A stretch of DNA of 64,000 bases from CAMBDS01 sp964355675 (GTDB lineage Bacteria > Electryoneota > AABM5-125-24 > Hatepunaeales > Hatepunaeaceae), in NCBI GenBank assembly GCA_964355675.1, contig CAYHEC010000010.1, positions 1 through 64,000 of the forward strand, in the 5' to 3' direction. The notes below the pieces were generated by a model. That model was not told where the DNA came from. It worked only from the letters and a program-made list of their open reading frames with translations, and did not search any database. Positions 8,106-16,814 of this stretch are shown piece after piece. Each line of letters begins with the position of its first letter. The stretch's first letter is position 1. The position numbers and the translations under genes were made by a program.

Positions 8106-8257
8106 ACTCCTATAGACGAATCAAGGGATGATATGTTGCTCGATAGTTTCACTAAATTTATCAGACGCCAAAAATTCTGGCAATCGATTGAGAAAGCGAC
8201 TTTACACAAAGATAGTTCTTTCGGCGTAGATTTCTGGAACAAGCATCCCTAAGGGGC

Positions 8258-8286
8258 TTGACAGAACTGTATTAGCGAAGTATATT
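8258..8286 (+). promoter_or_regulatory. Consensus sigma-70 promoter for mpl
   Basis: A perfect -35 TTGACA (8258-8263), a 17-bp spacer and a -10 TATATT (8281-8286) precede the TTG start of mpl at 8303. The expected transcription start, near 8293, leaves a leader of only about ten bases with no Shine-Dalgarno. Confidence 0.7.
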
Positions 8287-8302
8287 ACTTTTTGCACTAA
8301 TT

Positions 8303-9748
8303 TTGAAACTGGACTTACCCATTCATCAAGAAATTGTCGCGCTTACGCGTGATCGCGCCCTGCATTTTATCGGGGTTTGCGGGACGGCTATGGCCGCCGT
8401 AGCCACAGAAATGGCAAGGCAGGGCTGGAGAGTTACCGGCTCGGATAATCAATTTTATCCACCGATGAGCGATCTACTCATCGATAGCGACGTAAGCATA
8501 TTTCGCCAATTCGATCCATTAAACCTTCCCGAAGGAGGATTGATTGTAGTCGGGAATGCTGTTTCACGCGGTAACGTTGAACTTGAAGCGGCGCTCAACG
8601 ACAACCTGCAACTAATATCACTTCCCGAGCTAATCCGTTACTATTATCTTCCGGGTCGCAAAAGTCTGGTGGTGACGGGCACGCATGGGAAAACTACAAC
8701 GACATCGATGGCGGCGCACGTTTACCGAGCTCTGGGCAGGGATCCGGGATGGATGATCGGAGGAGATCCCGTCGATCTACCTTATTCTTGTCATCAGGGC
8801 GGGGGAGACATTTTTGCAATCGAGGGCGACGAGTACGATACAGCGTGGTTTGATAAGCGCCCGAAATTTCTTCACTATCGACCTTATTATGCAATTTTAA
8901 CATCCATTGAATTTGACCATAGTGATATATATGCTAATATCGGCGAGATAGAGGCCGTCTTCCGACGGTTTGTCTCATTGCTTCCAGAGAATGGATTTGT
9001 AGTCTGTTGCGGTGACGATCGACTGGTAATGAGTGTTTCTGGTTCGGCGAGATGTAAGGTGATAACGTATGGCTCGGGGGAAAGTAATCGATGGCAGGTA
9101 ACCGATATCACTCCCGAGGGCGTTCCGGGTTCGGTAGGACTGGTCAAATTTCCGAGTGGCGAAAGCAAGGAAATGCGTCTGATTGTGGCGGGGACTCACA
9201 ACCTTTGGAACGGGCTGGCAGTGCTTGCCCAGGCCGTTGAGTCGGGACATGACGCCGCCGCCGTGCTTCAGGCGCTTGGTTCTTTCAAGGGTGTGGCTCG
9301 CCGGTTGCAAAAGCTTGCGGAAGGCGGGGGCATCGTTCTCTATGACGATTTTGCTCATCATCCGACCGCGATCCGAACGACTCTGTTAGCTGTACGTCGA
9401 AGGCATCCCGGGTCGCGAATCTTGGCATTATTCGAACCACGCTCCAACACGATGGTGCGTAATTATTTTCAAAAGGAACTCGAACAAGCGTTGTCTATCG
9501 CTGATAAGGTAGTGCTTGGCCCTCTTCATCGACGGGAGAAAATTCCATCTGAGCAACGTCTTGATTTGGAGCAACTTATTCAGGTTCTTCAGCAGAACGG
9601 TGTAGAAGCGGTCGCGTTGGAATCACTTGATCGGGCGTCTGAAAAGGTTTGCCGTCTGTTTAAGACGGGTGACGTTGTAGTAATAATGAGTAATGGCTCC
9701 TTTGGCGGCTTGACCGGCGAGGTCGCAAGCTATATTAGTGGACTTTGA
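8303..9748 (+). CDS. mpl: UDP-N-acetylmuramate:L-alanyl-gamma-D-glutamyl-meso-diaminopimelate ligase
   Basis: Mpl is a peptidoglycan-recycling enzyme: it ligates the recovered L-Ala-D-Glu-mDAP tripeptide to UDP-MurNAc in the cytoplasm, using ATP. The 481-residue protein has the three Mur-ligase domains: an N-terminal UDP-binding Rossmann domain (LHFIGVCGTAMAAVATEMAR), a central ATPase domain with P-loop GTHGKTTTT at 126-134 and EGDEYDTAWFD, and a C-terminal domain starting FKGVARRLQ with YDDFAHHPTAI. SDNQFYPPMS and the GNAVSRGN motif favour Mpl over MurC. The start is a TTG; no conventional ATG lies before the first domain, and the protein carries about 18 extra N-terminal residues compared with E. 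coli Mpl. A consensus promoter sits just upstream. Confidence 0.92.
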   Translation: MKLDLPIHQEIVALTRDRALHFIGVCGTAMAAVATEMARQGWRVTGSDNQFYPPMSDLLIDSDVSIFRQFDPLNLPEGGLIVVGNAVSRGNVELEAALNDNLQLISLPELIRYYYLPGRKSLVVTGTHGKTTTTSMAAHVYRALGRDPGWMIGGDPVDLPYSCHQGGGDIFAIEGDEYDTAWFDKRPKFLHYRPYYAILTSIEFDHSDIYANIGEIEAVFRRFVSLLPENGFVVCCGDDRLVMSVSGSARCKVITYGSGESNRWQVTDITPEGVPGSVGLVKFPSGESKEMRLIVAGTHNLWNGLAVLAQAVESGHDAAAVLQALGSFKGVARRLQKLAEGGGIVLYDDFAHHPTAIRTTLLAVRRRHPGSRILALFEPRSNTMVRNYFQKELEQALSIADKVVLGPLHRREKIPSEQRLDLEQLIQVLQQNGVEAVALESLDRASEKVCRLFKTGDVVVIMSNGSFGGLTGEVASYISGL

Positions 9749-9830
9749 ATTAACCTATACCAAATACGGGGCTGTTATAAACAGCCTGAACCAAGCGCCA
9801 GCGTGCGCACTTGACAATCAGGGTAGAACA

Positions 9831-10430
9831 ATGGAAACTGCAGATCACATGATAGTTTGCCGTACCTGTGGCAAAGAGTTTGCATTCACTGTACGCGAAC
9901 AAGAATTTTTTGCTACGAAAGGATTTGATGAGCCGAGGCATTGCCCGGAATGCCGTGCACAACGAAAGCGAGAAAAGAATCTTGGGAATGGGACGTCGAT
10001 ATCGCCAAATCAAGCGCCTTCTGTTCATTCAGCGGGAGCCGAGTGGTCGGAGGTGGTTTGCGCTTCGTGCGGAAAACCGGCATCGGTTCCGTTCCGTCCG
10101 ATAAGCGGCAGACCGGTATATTGCCGTGATTGTTTCACCCTTCAGAAGGCAGGCGATACAGTCAAAATTCGAAATACTGTTCCTGAAAAGTCAACGAAAC
10201 CAATAGTAGATGTACATATATCTGCGGCGCCATCAACGCTTTCGGTAATTCCACGACACATTCTCGAGGAGGACATGGGGCCTCTTCCTGACTTCGATCC
10301 AGCGCCGGACGAAGAAGGGGAAATTACTATGGCCGAGTTTGTGCCGATGGGAGGCAGTTTTGGCGCTACGTCGGAAGAAGTGAATCCTTCTTTTGAAGAA
10401 ACAGAACCGGCGAGCCGGCCTGAAAAATAA
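9831..10430 (+). CDS. Double zinc-ribbon protein
   Basis: This 199-residue protein starts at ATG 9831; an in-frame TTG at 9738 would overlap mpl and add 31 residues without recognisable domain sequence. The first zinc ribbon is CRTCGKEFAFTVREQEFF...CPECR (about 9-45), matching the 'probable zinc-ribbon' family (zf-trcl). The second is CASCGKPASVPFRPISGRPV followed by YCRDCF (about 80-105), the CxxC...PVYCxxC type. The rest is acidic, low-complexity and rich in Pro, Glu and Asp, ending without a domain. Such proteins are thought to bind nucleic acid or act as scaffolds, but no function is established. It follows mpl closely and may be co-transcribed with it. Confidence 0.75.
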   Translation: METADHMIVCRTCGKEFAFTVREQEFFATKGFDEPRHCPECRAQRKREKNLGNGTSISPNQAPSVHSAGAEWSEVVCASCGKPASVPFRPISGRPVYCRDCFTLQKAGDTVKIRNTVPEKSTKPIVDVHISAAPSTLSVIPRHILEEDMGPLPDFDPAPDEEGEITMAEFVPMGGSFGATSEEVNPSFEETEPASRPEK

Positions 10431-10449
10431 AAATGGCTGAGTCTCTTTT

Positions 10450-10612
10450 GCGGGCGGGATTATGGTTGTGAACGAAATAACTTAACTCAAGCACCGCGTA
10501 GGGCGGGATTCCAATCCCGCCGTTAAGGGAGGTCGATTTGGAAATCGACCTTACGCGAGTACCTTCGAGCAAAGCGTTAAGATATTTAGTGAACAGCCAC
10601 AATCCCGCCCGC
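10450..10612. repeat. Nested composite foldback
   Basis: An outer imperfect inverted repeat joins GCGGGCGGGATTATGGTTGT (from 10450) with ACAATCCCGCCCGC (to about 10610), arms about 37 bp. Inside it are two smaller palindromes, around 10500-10521 (GGCGGGATT/AATCCCGCC) and 10531-10550 (GGTCGATTT/AAATCGACC). It fills the gap between the zinc-ribbon gene and the next gene. It looks like one palindromic element inserted into another, or a small non-coding mobile unit. Confidence 0.65.
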
Positions 10613-10653
10613 CAATAGTTTCAAATAACCTGACAACTTCCGAATTTTAAGCA

Positions 10654-12387
10654 ATGAACATCTTCAAATCACTCCTGATTCTTTCGATAATTATAATCAC
10701 AGTATTTACAAATTCGGTCGCGGCTCCGTACGAGCGTAAGTCTGTCTCGTACCTTGACGCGGTGCTACTGACTGACTCCAACATCGCAATCAACCGCGAC
10801 GAGCTTGATTTCCTATTGAAGGAAGTCGAGAGCAAGCTATCGCTTGAGCGATTTGATTATAATCCACTTCCCGATACGCTGATACAGGAATTTCTCCGCC
10901 GCGCTCACGCCGCGGAACCACTGTCGATGGAAGAGATCAGCGCACTGTTAAAAGAGACTATCGTTCCACAAATCGAACACATTCTGCAAGAAAACCTCGA
11001 ACAGCGGGCAGTAGGGCTGGTCGGTAGTGAGGCAAAATCTTCGTGGGTGGCAGAGAAGGCGAAAAGTTTGGGGATAACCTCAGTTGAATTGGAGAAAATC
11101 CTAAACTCTTCTTACATCTATTTCCCTGTATTATCAAGCGTTAAAAGGCATGAACAAGGGAGAATTTTTCGCGTCGAGTTGGTCGGTGAGGTGATGTGGT
11201 ACCGGCTTTACCTTACAGCAGATAAACCCGAACTGCGTCTGATGACAAGTCTTGACCGTTCAAAGATGGATGTATCGACGGGAATCGGTCGCACTGACAC
11301 CGATCAGAGCTTCCGTGGGCATTCGATGACCGGCAGACGTTATGCCTTTTACGCGGCGGCTGAAGTGTTTGCTCGCAATATGGAGGTTGCGGCAAGAGAG
11401 CTTCCCGAGTTCAGGCTTGCTGGTTCGGTTCGTGAAGTGGGTCGAAACAGCGTCGCCTTCGACATTGGGACTAAGGAAGGCGTCGGTCTTGATGATAAGT
11501 ACCTTATCAAACAGACGGTTGAGGACGGAAGTTCCTCAGGTGAAGAGGTTGTCGGTCTCGTGCAGGTGACCAAAGTCGGTTTCAGCGGTTTCAGCGAACG
11601 CGATTTAGCGCGGATGAAATACCGAGGGGAAGAGCCTCCCAAGCGAGAGACTCAAGCGACTGAGGCGCGGATTGTGACCGGGACAGGCTACGATGAGGGG
11701 ATGTCGGTGGTGGAGTTTCCTCGTTTAGGGCTGGATGTTGGCATCGGTCTTCATAGTTACACGATAACATTTGGCGCGACGGACACGCTGAGGCATCTTA
11801 TCAACAAAATTGACGAGGAGACCAGCAACGGAATCGGTTTGAAGCTCTCGGCACATTACAATACCGCGAAATGGAGCGACATCTCCCAGCTCTATCTGAT
11901 GCTTGAAGGCGGTTTGGGCGTAGTTGGTATCGATGCGTATGATTACTTCGGTAATGGAGTCGCCTCGGCGACCTATCAGACAATCGCTGGTGGAGCGGTG
12001 AAGAAATTCAGCTTCAGAAGGGTGTCGATACCGATAAAAATGTTGGTAGGGATGCAGGCGGTCGATCTTGAGGGGTGGTGGTCGGTATTTGAAAATCGGG
12101 ATGGCGAACAATTAATCAAGGTGCGCAATTCGGCGATAGGGTTGATCGTCGGAAGTGGAGTGGAGGTACTGCTGACGCCGGCGGCAAGCCTGCAATTAGG
12201 TGTTGAGTACCGTTTGTTCAGCCGCTCTAAGGCATGGGACTTGCTCATCGGTCATGATTTTAGTTTATATGGAATTGGGCCTTGGGTTGAGACCTCCGGG
12301 ATCAACATCGGTGTGACTTTTGTTTATTCACCGCCAAGGCTGACGTTTGATCCTTCCAATATTGTGAAGACGATGTTGGGGATATAG
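10654..12387 (+). CDS. Secreted or outer-membrane protein with a putative C-terminal beta-barrel, unknown function
   Basis: I do not recognise this 577-residue protein. It has a signal peptide (MNIFKSLLILSIIIITVF, cleaved near SVAA at 24). Residues 25-190 are helical and charged. A middle part (about 270-340) has GSVREVGRNSVAFDIGTKEG followed by DKYLI, resembling the small beta domain by which periplasmic proteins of FCB bacteria report basal variants, but I cannot name it. The last 200 residues alternate hydrophobic and polar positions with aromatic turns (YLMLEGGLGVVGIDAYDYFG, VEYRLF), as in an outer-membrane beta-barrel. A single gene flanked on both sides by complex palindromic elements. 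Location in the outer membrane is inferred. Confidence 0.6.
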   Translation: MNIFKSLLILSIIIITVFTNSVAAPYERKSVSYLDAVLLTDSNIAINRDELDFLLKEVESKLSLERFDYNPLPDTLIQEFLRRAHAAEPLSMEEISALLKETIVPQIEHILQENLEQRAVGLVGSEAKSSWVAEKAKSLGITSVELEKILNSSYIYFPVLSSVKRHEQGRIFRVELVGEVMWYRLYLTADKPELRLMTSLDRSKMDVSTGIGRTDTDQSFRGHSMTGRRYAFYAAAEVFARNMEVAARELPEFRLAGSVREVGRNSVAFDIGTKEGVGLDDKYLIKQTVEDGSSSGEEVVGLVQVTKVGFSGFSERDLARMKYRGEEPPKRETQATEARIVTGTGYDEGMSVVEFPRLGLDVGIGLHSYTITFGATDTLRHLINKIDEETSNGIGLKLSAHYNTAKWSDISQLYLMLEGGLGVVGIDAYDYFGNGVASATYQTIAGGAVKKFSFRRVSIPIKMLVGMQAVDLEGWWSVFENRDGEQLIKVRNSAIGLIVGSGVEVLLTPAASLQLGVEYRLFSRSKAWDLLIGHDFSLYGIGPWVETSGINIGVTFVYSPPRLTFDPSNIVKTMLGI

Positions 12388-12398
12388 TTGGATTGCAA

Positions 12399-12487
12399 GG
12401 CACAATCCCGCAGCTGCGGGATTGGCCTCTACGCGGCGAAAAGCAAAATCGCGTAGAGGCCGAAACGGGCTTAGACCGTTTCGTGCC
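12399..12487. repeat. Cloverleaf-like element: three hairpins closed by an outer stem
   Basis: An outer stem GGCAC (12399-12403) / GTGCC (12483-12487) encloses three consecutive hairpins. These are 12403-12424 (CAATCCCGCAG/CTGCGGGATTG, perfect), 12424-12462 (GGCCTCTACGCG/CGCGTAGAGGCC with a 15-base loop) and 12462-12482 (GAAACGG/CCGTTTC). They share boundary bases, so the whole unit is compact. It lacks tRNA signature bases and a T-run. It lies in the gap between two plus-strand genes. Confidence 0.7.
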
Positions 12488-12531
12488 ATTTCACTTAAGA
12501 CTCTGACAATAGGAAACTTCTCAGGATTATC

Positions 12532-15168
12532 TTGAAACGATCAGGTATCTTAATCACTGCTATTATGCTATTCGCCGGTGCGCGACCTTTGTACTCGGCG
12601 GAGATTTTACTCTCGTCGGGGTGGCGGTTCAACATCGTTTCCGATCTTTCCGAAGGGAATGCAGTTGGCGCTATTAGCGAGCTTACAGATCCGACAGGCA
12701 CGAGTATTTTCTCAGCAATCGGCGATGAAGGCTTGTTTGATTGGACGGCAGGCGTTAAACGCCCAACAAGTGTTGGTATAGAATCGTTCCCGGATAAAGC
12801 CATTGCGATTCTGAGCGGTTTCCGCACGCAACAAGGGGGATTTCTTCCCTTGAAAGCGCAGATGACCTTCACAGGAAATAAGACGGAGCTGTTCTGTGAA
12901 GTAATCTTGACGGCAACATCCGCCTGCAGACTGGAGCAAGGGTTGGGGGTGATGATCCCAGTAGATGATGTGCCGCGAGTTGATTTTTACAACACTATGG
13001 GGAAGCTCGATAATAATATCGTCCCAATGGCACTGACAGAACCTTTCAGGCTCCCATTTCAAAGCCGGATAATGGTCAGATCTGGATTAGGGTCAATCCA
13101 AGTCAATCTGCGCAATCCTCTGTTACCCGTACCTGCACGAACTGCGGATGGCGTCGAACTGGAATTTATCAGCTGGTATCGACCGAATACGACGAATGCG
13201 AACGGATTGAAAAACCTTTGCAGTATTCTTACTCCCGGTGATTCAATCCGCATTGAGTGGGGTGTGACTTCAGCCATTGCAGGAGAAGCGCCCAAGTCGA
13301 TAGCGGCTTTTTCACCCCATCCACGGGGAGGGGATTGCTCTGCTTATTTAGCCTTCGATGATATTCCTTCGCTTGAACCGGAGTGGGCAGTTCCCACAGA
13401 CGCGAATAATCTATCAACTCCTGTCACATCGCGCTGGTTGAAGATACTCGATGAGTTTGCTGATGTGCGATTTACCTGGTTGTTGCTTACCGACAGTATT
13501 CAACGCCTCGGAAACTGGCGCTTCATTGGTTGGTGGCCACCTACAAGTAATGTATTTCCTGACTCGACAGTCGTTTACTCAGGGAAGACGTCCTGCAGGA
13601 TGTCTTTTTCAGCTGGCGTCGAACAACCCGCAGTGCTCTCGCAATCCTACGCGGTTAAGCCAGGCGTAGAATATAGATTTGACCTGATGGCGATAAGCGA
13701 TTACCCGCAGTCTGCACCCACTTTGGGGATTTTAGTCTATAGCTGGAAACCCGCGTACAAAATCACACAGTCATTTTTCGATGTCGGAAATAGTCAATGG
13801 ACGCGCTACTCGGTTCCATTTGTTTCAGATTCCCTCGGAGTAGTCAGTATCACGATCAGGGGTGCAGGGGCTTCTGGTGACATCTTTATCGATGAGGCGA
13901 CCTTAACCAACCTCGAGACCGAAGAAAATATCCTTCCGGGGGGTGGGTTTGAGGCGTACCAGCCCTATATCAGTTACACCTCGGGAGATTTATCTTGGCC
14001 GAATGCCAAATCCATCGGCAATCTGGCAATAGAAGCGTCGCAAGAATATATCGATTGGTTGAAGATCGTACAGGATGGTACGTCAGAATGGGGCTATACC
14101 CGGCAGGTAGGGCTGGGACTTCATGGATTGCACCATACTCCTGATACTCTCTTTGCAACCGACGTCAATCATACCCACGAATTCAATTTTTACGATCCGA
14201 CGGGTGATAGTATCAGGATGAAACATATTGCCGATGATATTACTACTATGGGACTTGATACTAACAAGATATTTGCATTGTTCCGGTTTCCCGGTCACCG
14301 CCACACGGAGTCGATTCTGAAACCAATTCTTGATCACGGCGTCAGAGTTATCGATCAAGGGAATTTTGTCGATAGGTTTTGCGCGGGGTTGCTAATACGG
14401 AATCACCGCCGACTCTGGATTACCAGCAGTGTCTCGTGGCACGATCAACAGAGTGACGTCCATCTGCGTCATTTAGAGAGCACACTCAATGCGGGAATGT
14501 TTTCTCTGATGGGTTGCCATTACCACCTGATGAATTCGGCAGATGTTCCCGGAGAACGCGAGAGAGTTAGAGGATTATTCAGCTGGATCGAGGAGACTTA
14601 CCCGAACATCGTATGGATGAAGGGCGCCGAGCCCGCCGATCTGTGGGACGAATTTGGCTCGATTAGAAATATCCGTCAGCAGGGGTATTCGAACAAAATC
14701 ACGTTGACATGGGAGGGGGCTTCGAGCCAGGACGAAAGCGTTTTCATCAACATTCCCATGGATGAGGGTTATCCAGTTCTATGCAGTGTAGATGGGCAGA
14801 ATTTATCAGCGCGACGGACAGGCACACGGGTATTCGTTTCATTACCTGAACTTGGTCCCGGTCCGCACAGACTTGAGGTGGTTGTCTCAAATAAAGCGCC
14901 AATCATTCCAGATCCTGAAATATGGCGAGTGATTCGCGAGGAATCCGAGACATTCACTTTGGGTCGGTTCAGCTCAACTGAGACCCAAATTAATGTGATG
15001 ATCTTCGACGCCACTGGCCGTCAAGTGGTGGATTCTAATCGCCATTTACTTTCGCTTGGGAATCAAGAACTCCGCGTGACCACCCCCGCAAGTCCATCGG
15101 GGATTTATTTCGCCCATATTGAGGATGCGAACGGAACTTCGACTATACGTCTGACACGGATTCGATGA
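12532..15168 (+). CDS. Secreted polysaccharide-deacetylase-like protein with inserted CBM-like domain and type IX sorting domain
   Basis: This 878-residue protein starts at a TTG preceded by AGGA, with an ideal signal peptide ending PLYSA near 23. Residues 24-250 form an uncharacterised beta-rich domain. A NodB/CE4-like deacetylase fold seems split. The AFDD motif is at 274-277, but the following motifs come late: HGLHH at 531-535, RFPGHRH at 585-591 and the MGCHYHL strand at 660-666. Between them, about 330-465, lies a galactose-binding-like sandwich resembling carbohydrate-binding modules (SQSYAVKPGVEYRFDLMA, GDIFIDEATL). The last 75 residues (VMIFDATGRQVV, PSGIYFAHIE) are a Por/type IX sorting domain. 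A secreted enzyme acting on surface or environmental polysaccharide is likely; catalytic competence is inferred from four motifs only. Confidence 0.7.
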   Translation: MKRSGILITAIMLFAGARPLYSAEILLSSGWRFNIVSDLSEGNAVGAISELTDPTGTSIFSAIGDEGLFDWTAGVKRPTSVGIESFPDKAIAILSGFRTQQGGFLPLKAQMTFTGNKTELFCEVILTATSACRLEQGLGVMIPVDDVPRVDFYNTMGKLDNNIVPMALTEPFRLPFQSRIMVRSGLGSIQVNLRNPLLPVPARTADGVELEFISWYRPNTTNANGLKNLCSILTPGDSIRIEWGVTSAIAGEAPKSIAAFSPHPRGGDCSAYLAFDDIPSLEPEWAVPTDANNLSTPVTSRWLKILDEFADVRFTWLLLTDSIQRLGNWRFIGWWPPTSNVFPDSTVVYSGKTSCRMSFSAGVEQPAVLSQSYAVKPGVEYRFDLMAISDYPQSAPTLGILVYSWKPAYKITQSFFDVGNSQWTRYSVPFVSDSLGVVSITIRGAGASGDIFIDEATLTNLETEENILPGGGFEAYQPYISYTSGDLSWPNAKSIGNLAIEASQEYIDWLKIVQDGTSEWGYTRQVGLGLHGLHHTPDTLFATDVNHTHEFNFYDPTGDSIRMKHIADDITTMGLDTNKIFALFRFPGHRHTESILKPILDHGVRVIDQGNFVDRFCAGLLIRNHRRLWITSSVSWHDQQSDVHLRHLESTLNAGMFSLMGCHYHLMNSADVPGERERVRGLFSWIEETYPNIVWMKGAEPADLWDEFGSIRNIRQQGYSNKITLTWEGASSQDESVFINIPMDEGYPVLCSVDGQNLSARRTGTRVFVSLPELGPGPHRLEVVVSNKAPIIPDPEIWRVIREESETFTLGRFSSTETQINVMIFDATGRQVVDSNRHLLSLGNQELRVTTPASPSGIYFAHIEDANGTSTIRLTRIR

Positions 15169-15185
15169 AATAAATTAGGATCATG

Positions 15186-15323
15186 TCACGGCGACTTTAG
15201 TCAGCCGTAAGGGAGGGCGAATAAATTCGCCCCTACCGGTGTTGGTGTGCTGTCGCGCGCCTCCAGGCAGTTAATACAATAATTAATAAAAGCATGCGGT
15301 GTCGGGTGATGGCATCTGACACC
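15186..15323. repeat. Cluster of hairpins upstream of the CNNM/CorC gene
   Basis: Two clear inverted repeats are present. GGGCGAAT/ATTCGCCC (15215-15232) is flanked by GTAAGG and CCTACC, so it belongs to the GTAG...CTAC family. GGTGTC/GACACC (15298-15323) contains TGATGGCA and matches the hairpin at 4932-4957. A weaker CGGC/GCCG hairpin lies at 15190-15206. The remaining 86 bases before the gene at 15410 are AT-rich, with no convincing promoter. Confidence 0.55.
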
Positions 15324-15409
15324 AAACTACTAAAGGTTCTTATCTCAAGTTTCTCGATAGAAATCAAAGGGCGTTGTCTCGGGTTAAATATCAGCCAAAT
15401 CAATAATAT

Positions 15410-16657
15410 ATGAAAGATATCCCTCTCATAATTGGGATATTATTAGGTCTTGTTGGCAGTGCCGGTTTTTCAGCGATAGAGACTGTATTTCTGACTCTTG
15501 ATAGGATCAGATTGCATAGCCGCGCGGCTGAGGGCGACAAGAAACTTAATAGAATTCTTTATTTTACAAACAATCCCGAACGATTTTTTGTTGCGACACA
15601 AGTTGGCAATAACCTTGTCAATGTTATCTATTCGTCGTTGATTGCGATACTTTTCCATCGATATGGCTTCCATGAAGAAGTAATATTTTTACTCTCTCCA
15701 TTGATTCTTCTGGTTTTCAGCGAAGCATTACCCAAGGCGTTAGCGAGACAGTTTGCCGACCGTGCATCACATAGCGCCGCGGCAATACTGTACGGCGCCT
15801 GGTTAGCAATATGGCCATTGAATCGAGCAGTGGAAATGTCGATCTACTTTCTGGAACGATTGCTCGGATTGGAGCGTGATGCGGCCAGCAACGTACTTAC
15901 TCGATCTGATTTCACATTTGCGCTCTCCGACGCGGCCGAAGGCGGAAGCGTGTCACACCGTGAGACACGCTGGATCAAGAGGTTGATGAATCTTTCAGAA
16001 AGGACAGTTGCCGACGTCATAACTCCTCGTAATAGAACGGCAGTGATCAGGATCGACGCCTCAATCGATGAGGCGGTTCGATTGCTTGCCCAGACAGGAC
16101 ATAAACGTCTTGTATGTATTGGAAAAAACGAGGATGATTTGTTGGGAGTCATCCGTGCGGCAGACCTTTTAAATAAACCAACTGATCTCCATTCAATTCT
16201 TCGACCAGTGCCAATCGTGCCTGAATCGCTTTCGTTAATCAAGCTTGTCGATTGGCTTAAAAAGCGAAAGACGCACTTCGCTTTGGCGATAGATGAATAT
16301 GGTGGTTTTTCCGGTGTTGTGACATTGAACGATCTTGCTACTGAGTTGGTTGGACCAATCCGGGATCAACACGCAGGCGAGGTACGTGAATGTATCAGAC
16401 TAAGCGACAGACTTTGGTTAGTGAATGGAAATATTCGGTTGAGTCATTTGGCGGAGATTACCGGGTTTGAACCGGGTGAAACTCATGCGAACAGTTTAGG
16501 GGGGCTATTGATAGAGATCACGGACGGCATTCCAACGGCAGGATCTGAATTTGAGTTGTCAGGAGCCAAGCTTAGAGTGATCAAAACAGACAATCAAGGT
16601 GTGCGATTGGTAAGGCTCGCATTGGGAGTAGATAGAAACTCTCAGTGGAGGGCTTGA
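15410..16657 (+). CDS. CNNM/CorC (HlyC)-family membrane protein with CBS domains
   Basis: This 415-residue protein belongs to the DUF21-CBS-CorC_HlyC family, membrane proteins linked to magnesium or other divalent cation efflux and transport. The DUF21 domain has three to four hydrophobic segments: about 5-25 (IIGILLGLVGSAGFSAIET), 60-85 and 92-115. A CBS pair follows from about 195 (MNLSERTVADVITPRNRTAV to LVGPIRDQH). The C-terminal CorC/HlyC domain runs from about 325 (DRLWLVNGNIRLSHLAEITG). It is a single gene between palindrome-rich gaps, with no obvious Shine-Dalgarno before the ATG. Older annotations call the family hemolysin; a cation-transport role is better supported. Confidence 0.9.
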   Translation: MKDIPLIIGILLGLVGSAGFSAIETVFLTLDRIRLHSRAAEGDKKLNRILYFTNNPERFFVATQVGNNLVNVIYSSLIAILFHRYGFHEEVIFLLSPLILLVFSEALPKALARQFADRASHSAAAILYGAWLAIWPLNRAVEMSIYFLERLLGLERDAASNVLTRSDFTFALSDAAEGGSVSHRETRWIKRLMNLSERTVADVITPRNRTAVIRIDASIDEAVRLLAQTGHKRLVCIGKNEDDLLGVIRAADLLNKPTDLHSILRPVPIVPESLSLIKLVDWLKKRKTHFALAIDEYGGFSGVVTLNDLATELVGPIRDQHAGEVRECIRLSDRLWLVNGNIRLSHLAEITGFEPGETHANSLGGLLIEITDGIPTAGSEFELSGAKLRVIKTDNQGVRLVRLALGVDRNSQWRA

Positions 16658-16712
16658 TTTGCATTGACTCTGAAGTTATATTTATAGATTGGCATTGAAA
16701 CTCTTTGAGTGC

Positions 16713-16757
16713 GGGTTTAAACCCACCACAAGGGCGGACTGAAGTCCACCCTCCAAG
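16713..16757. repeat. Two short palindromes upstream of the PpiD-like gene
   Basis: GGGTTT/AAACCC (16713-16724) is followed by AGGGCGGACT/AGTCCACCCT (16731-16752) with the tail CCAAGAG. The second is a GGAGGGCGGAC-family element with one mismatch. Confidence 0.6.
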
Positions 16758-16814
16758 AGGATCAATTCCGGGTAAACACTCTTTACAACAATTCACCATT
16801 AGGAGCGCCATCAA

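Noticed and set aside
8103..8160. Autoregulated ECF promoter upstream of the sigma-factor gene
   Set aside because: CGTC 10-15 bp before the ATG and a CAAC 16 bp further up resemble ECF sites, but the pattern is too weak and too close to the start.
9738..9830. Longer start of the zinc-ribbon protein at TTG 9738
   Set aside because: It overlaps mpl by 11 bp and adds 31 residues with no domain sequence; ATG 9831 starts directly before the first zinc ribbon.
12399..12487. Cloverleaf element as a tRNA gene
   Set aside because: It lacks the TTC loop of the T arm, an anticodon-arm length match and the other conserved bases.
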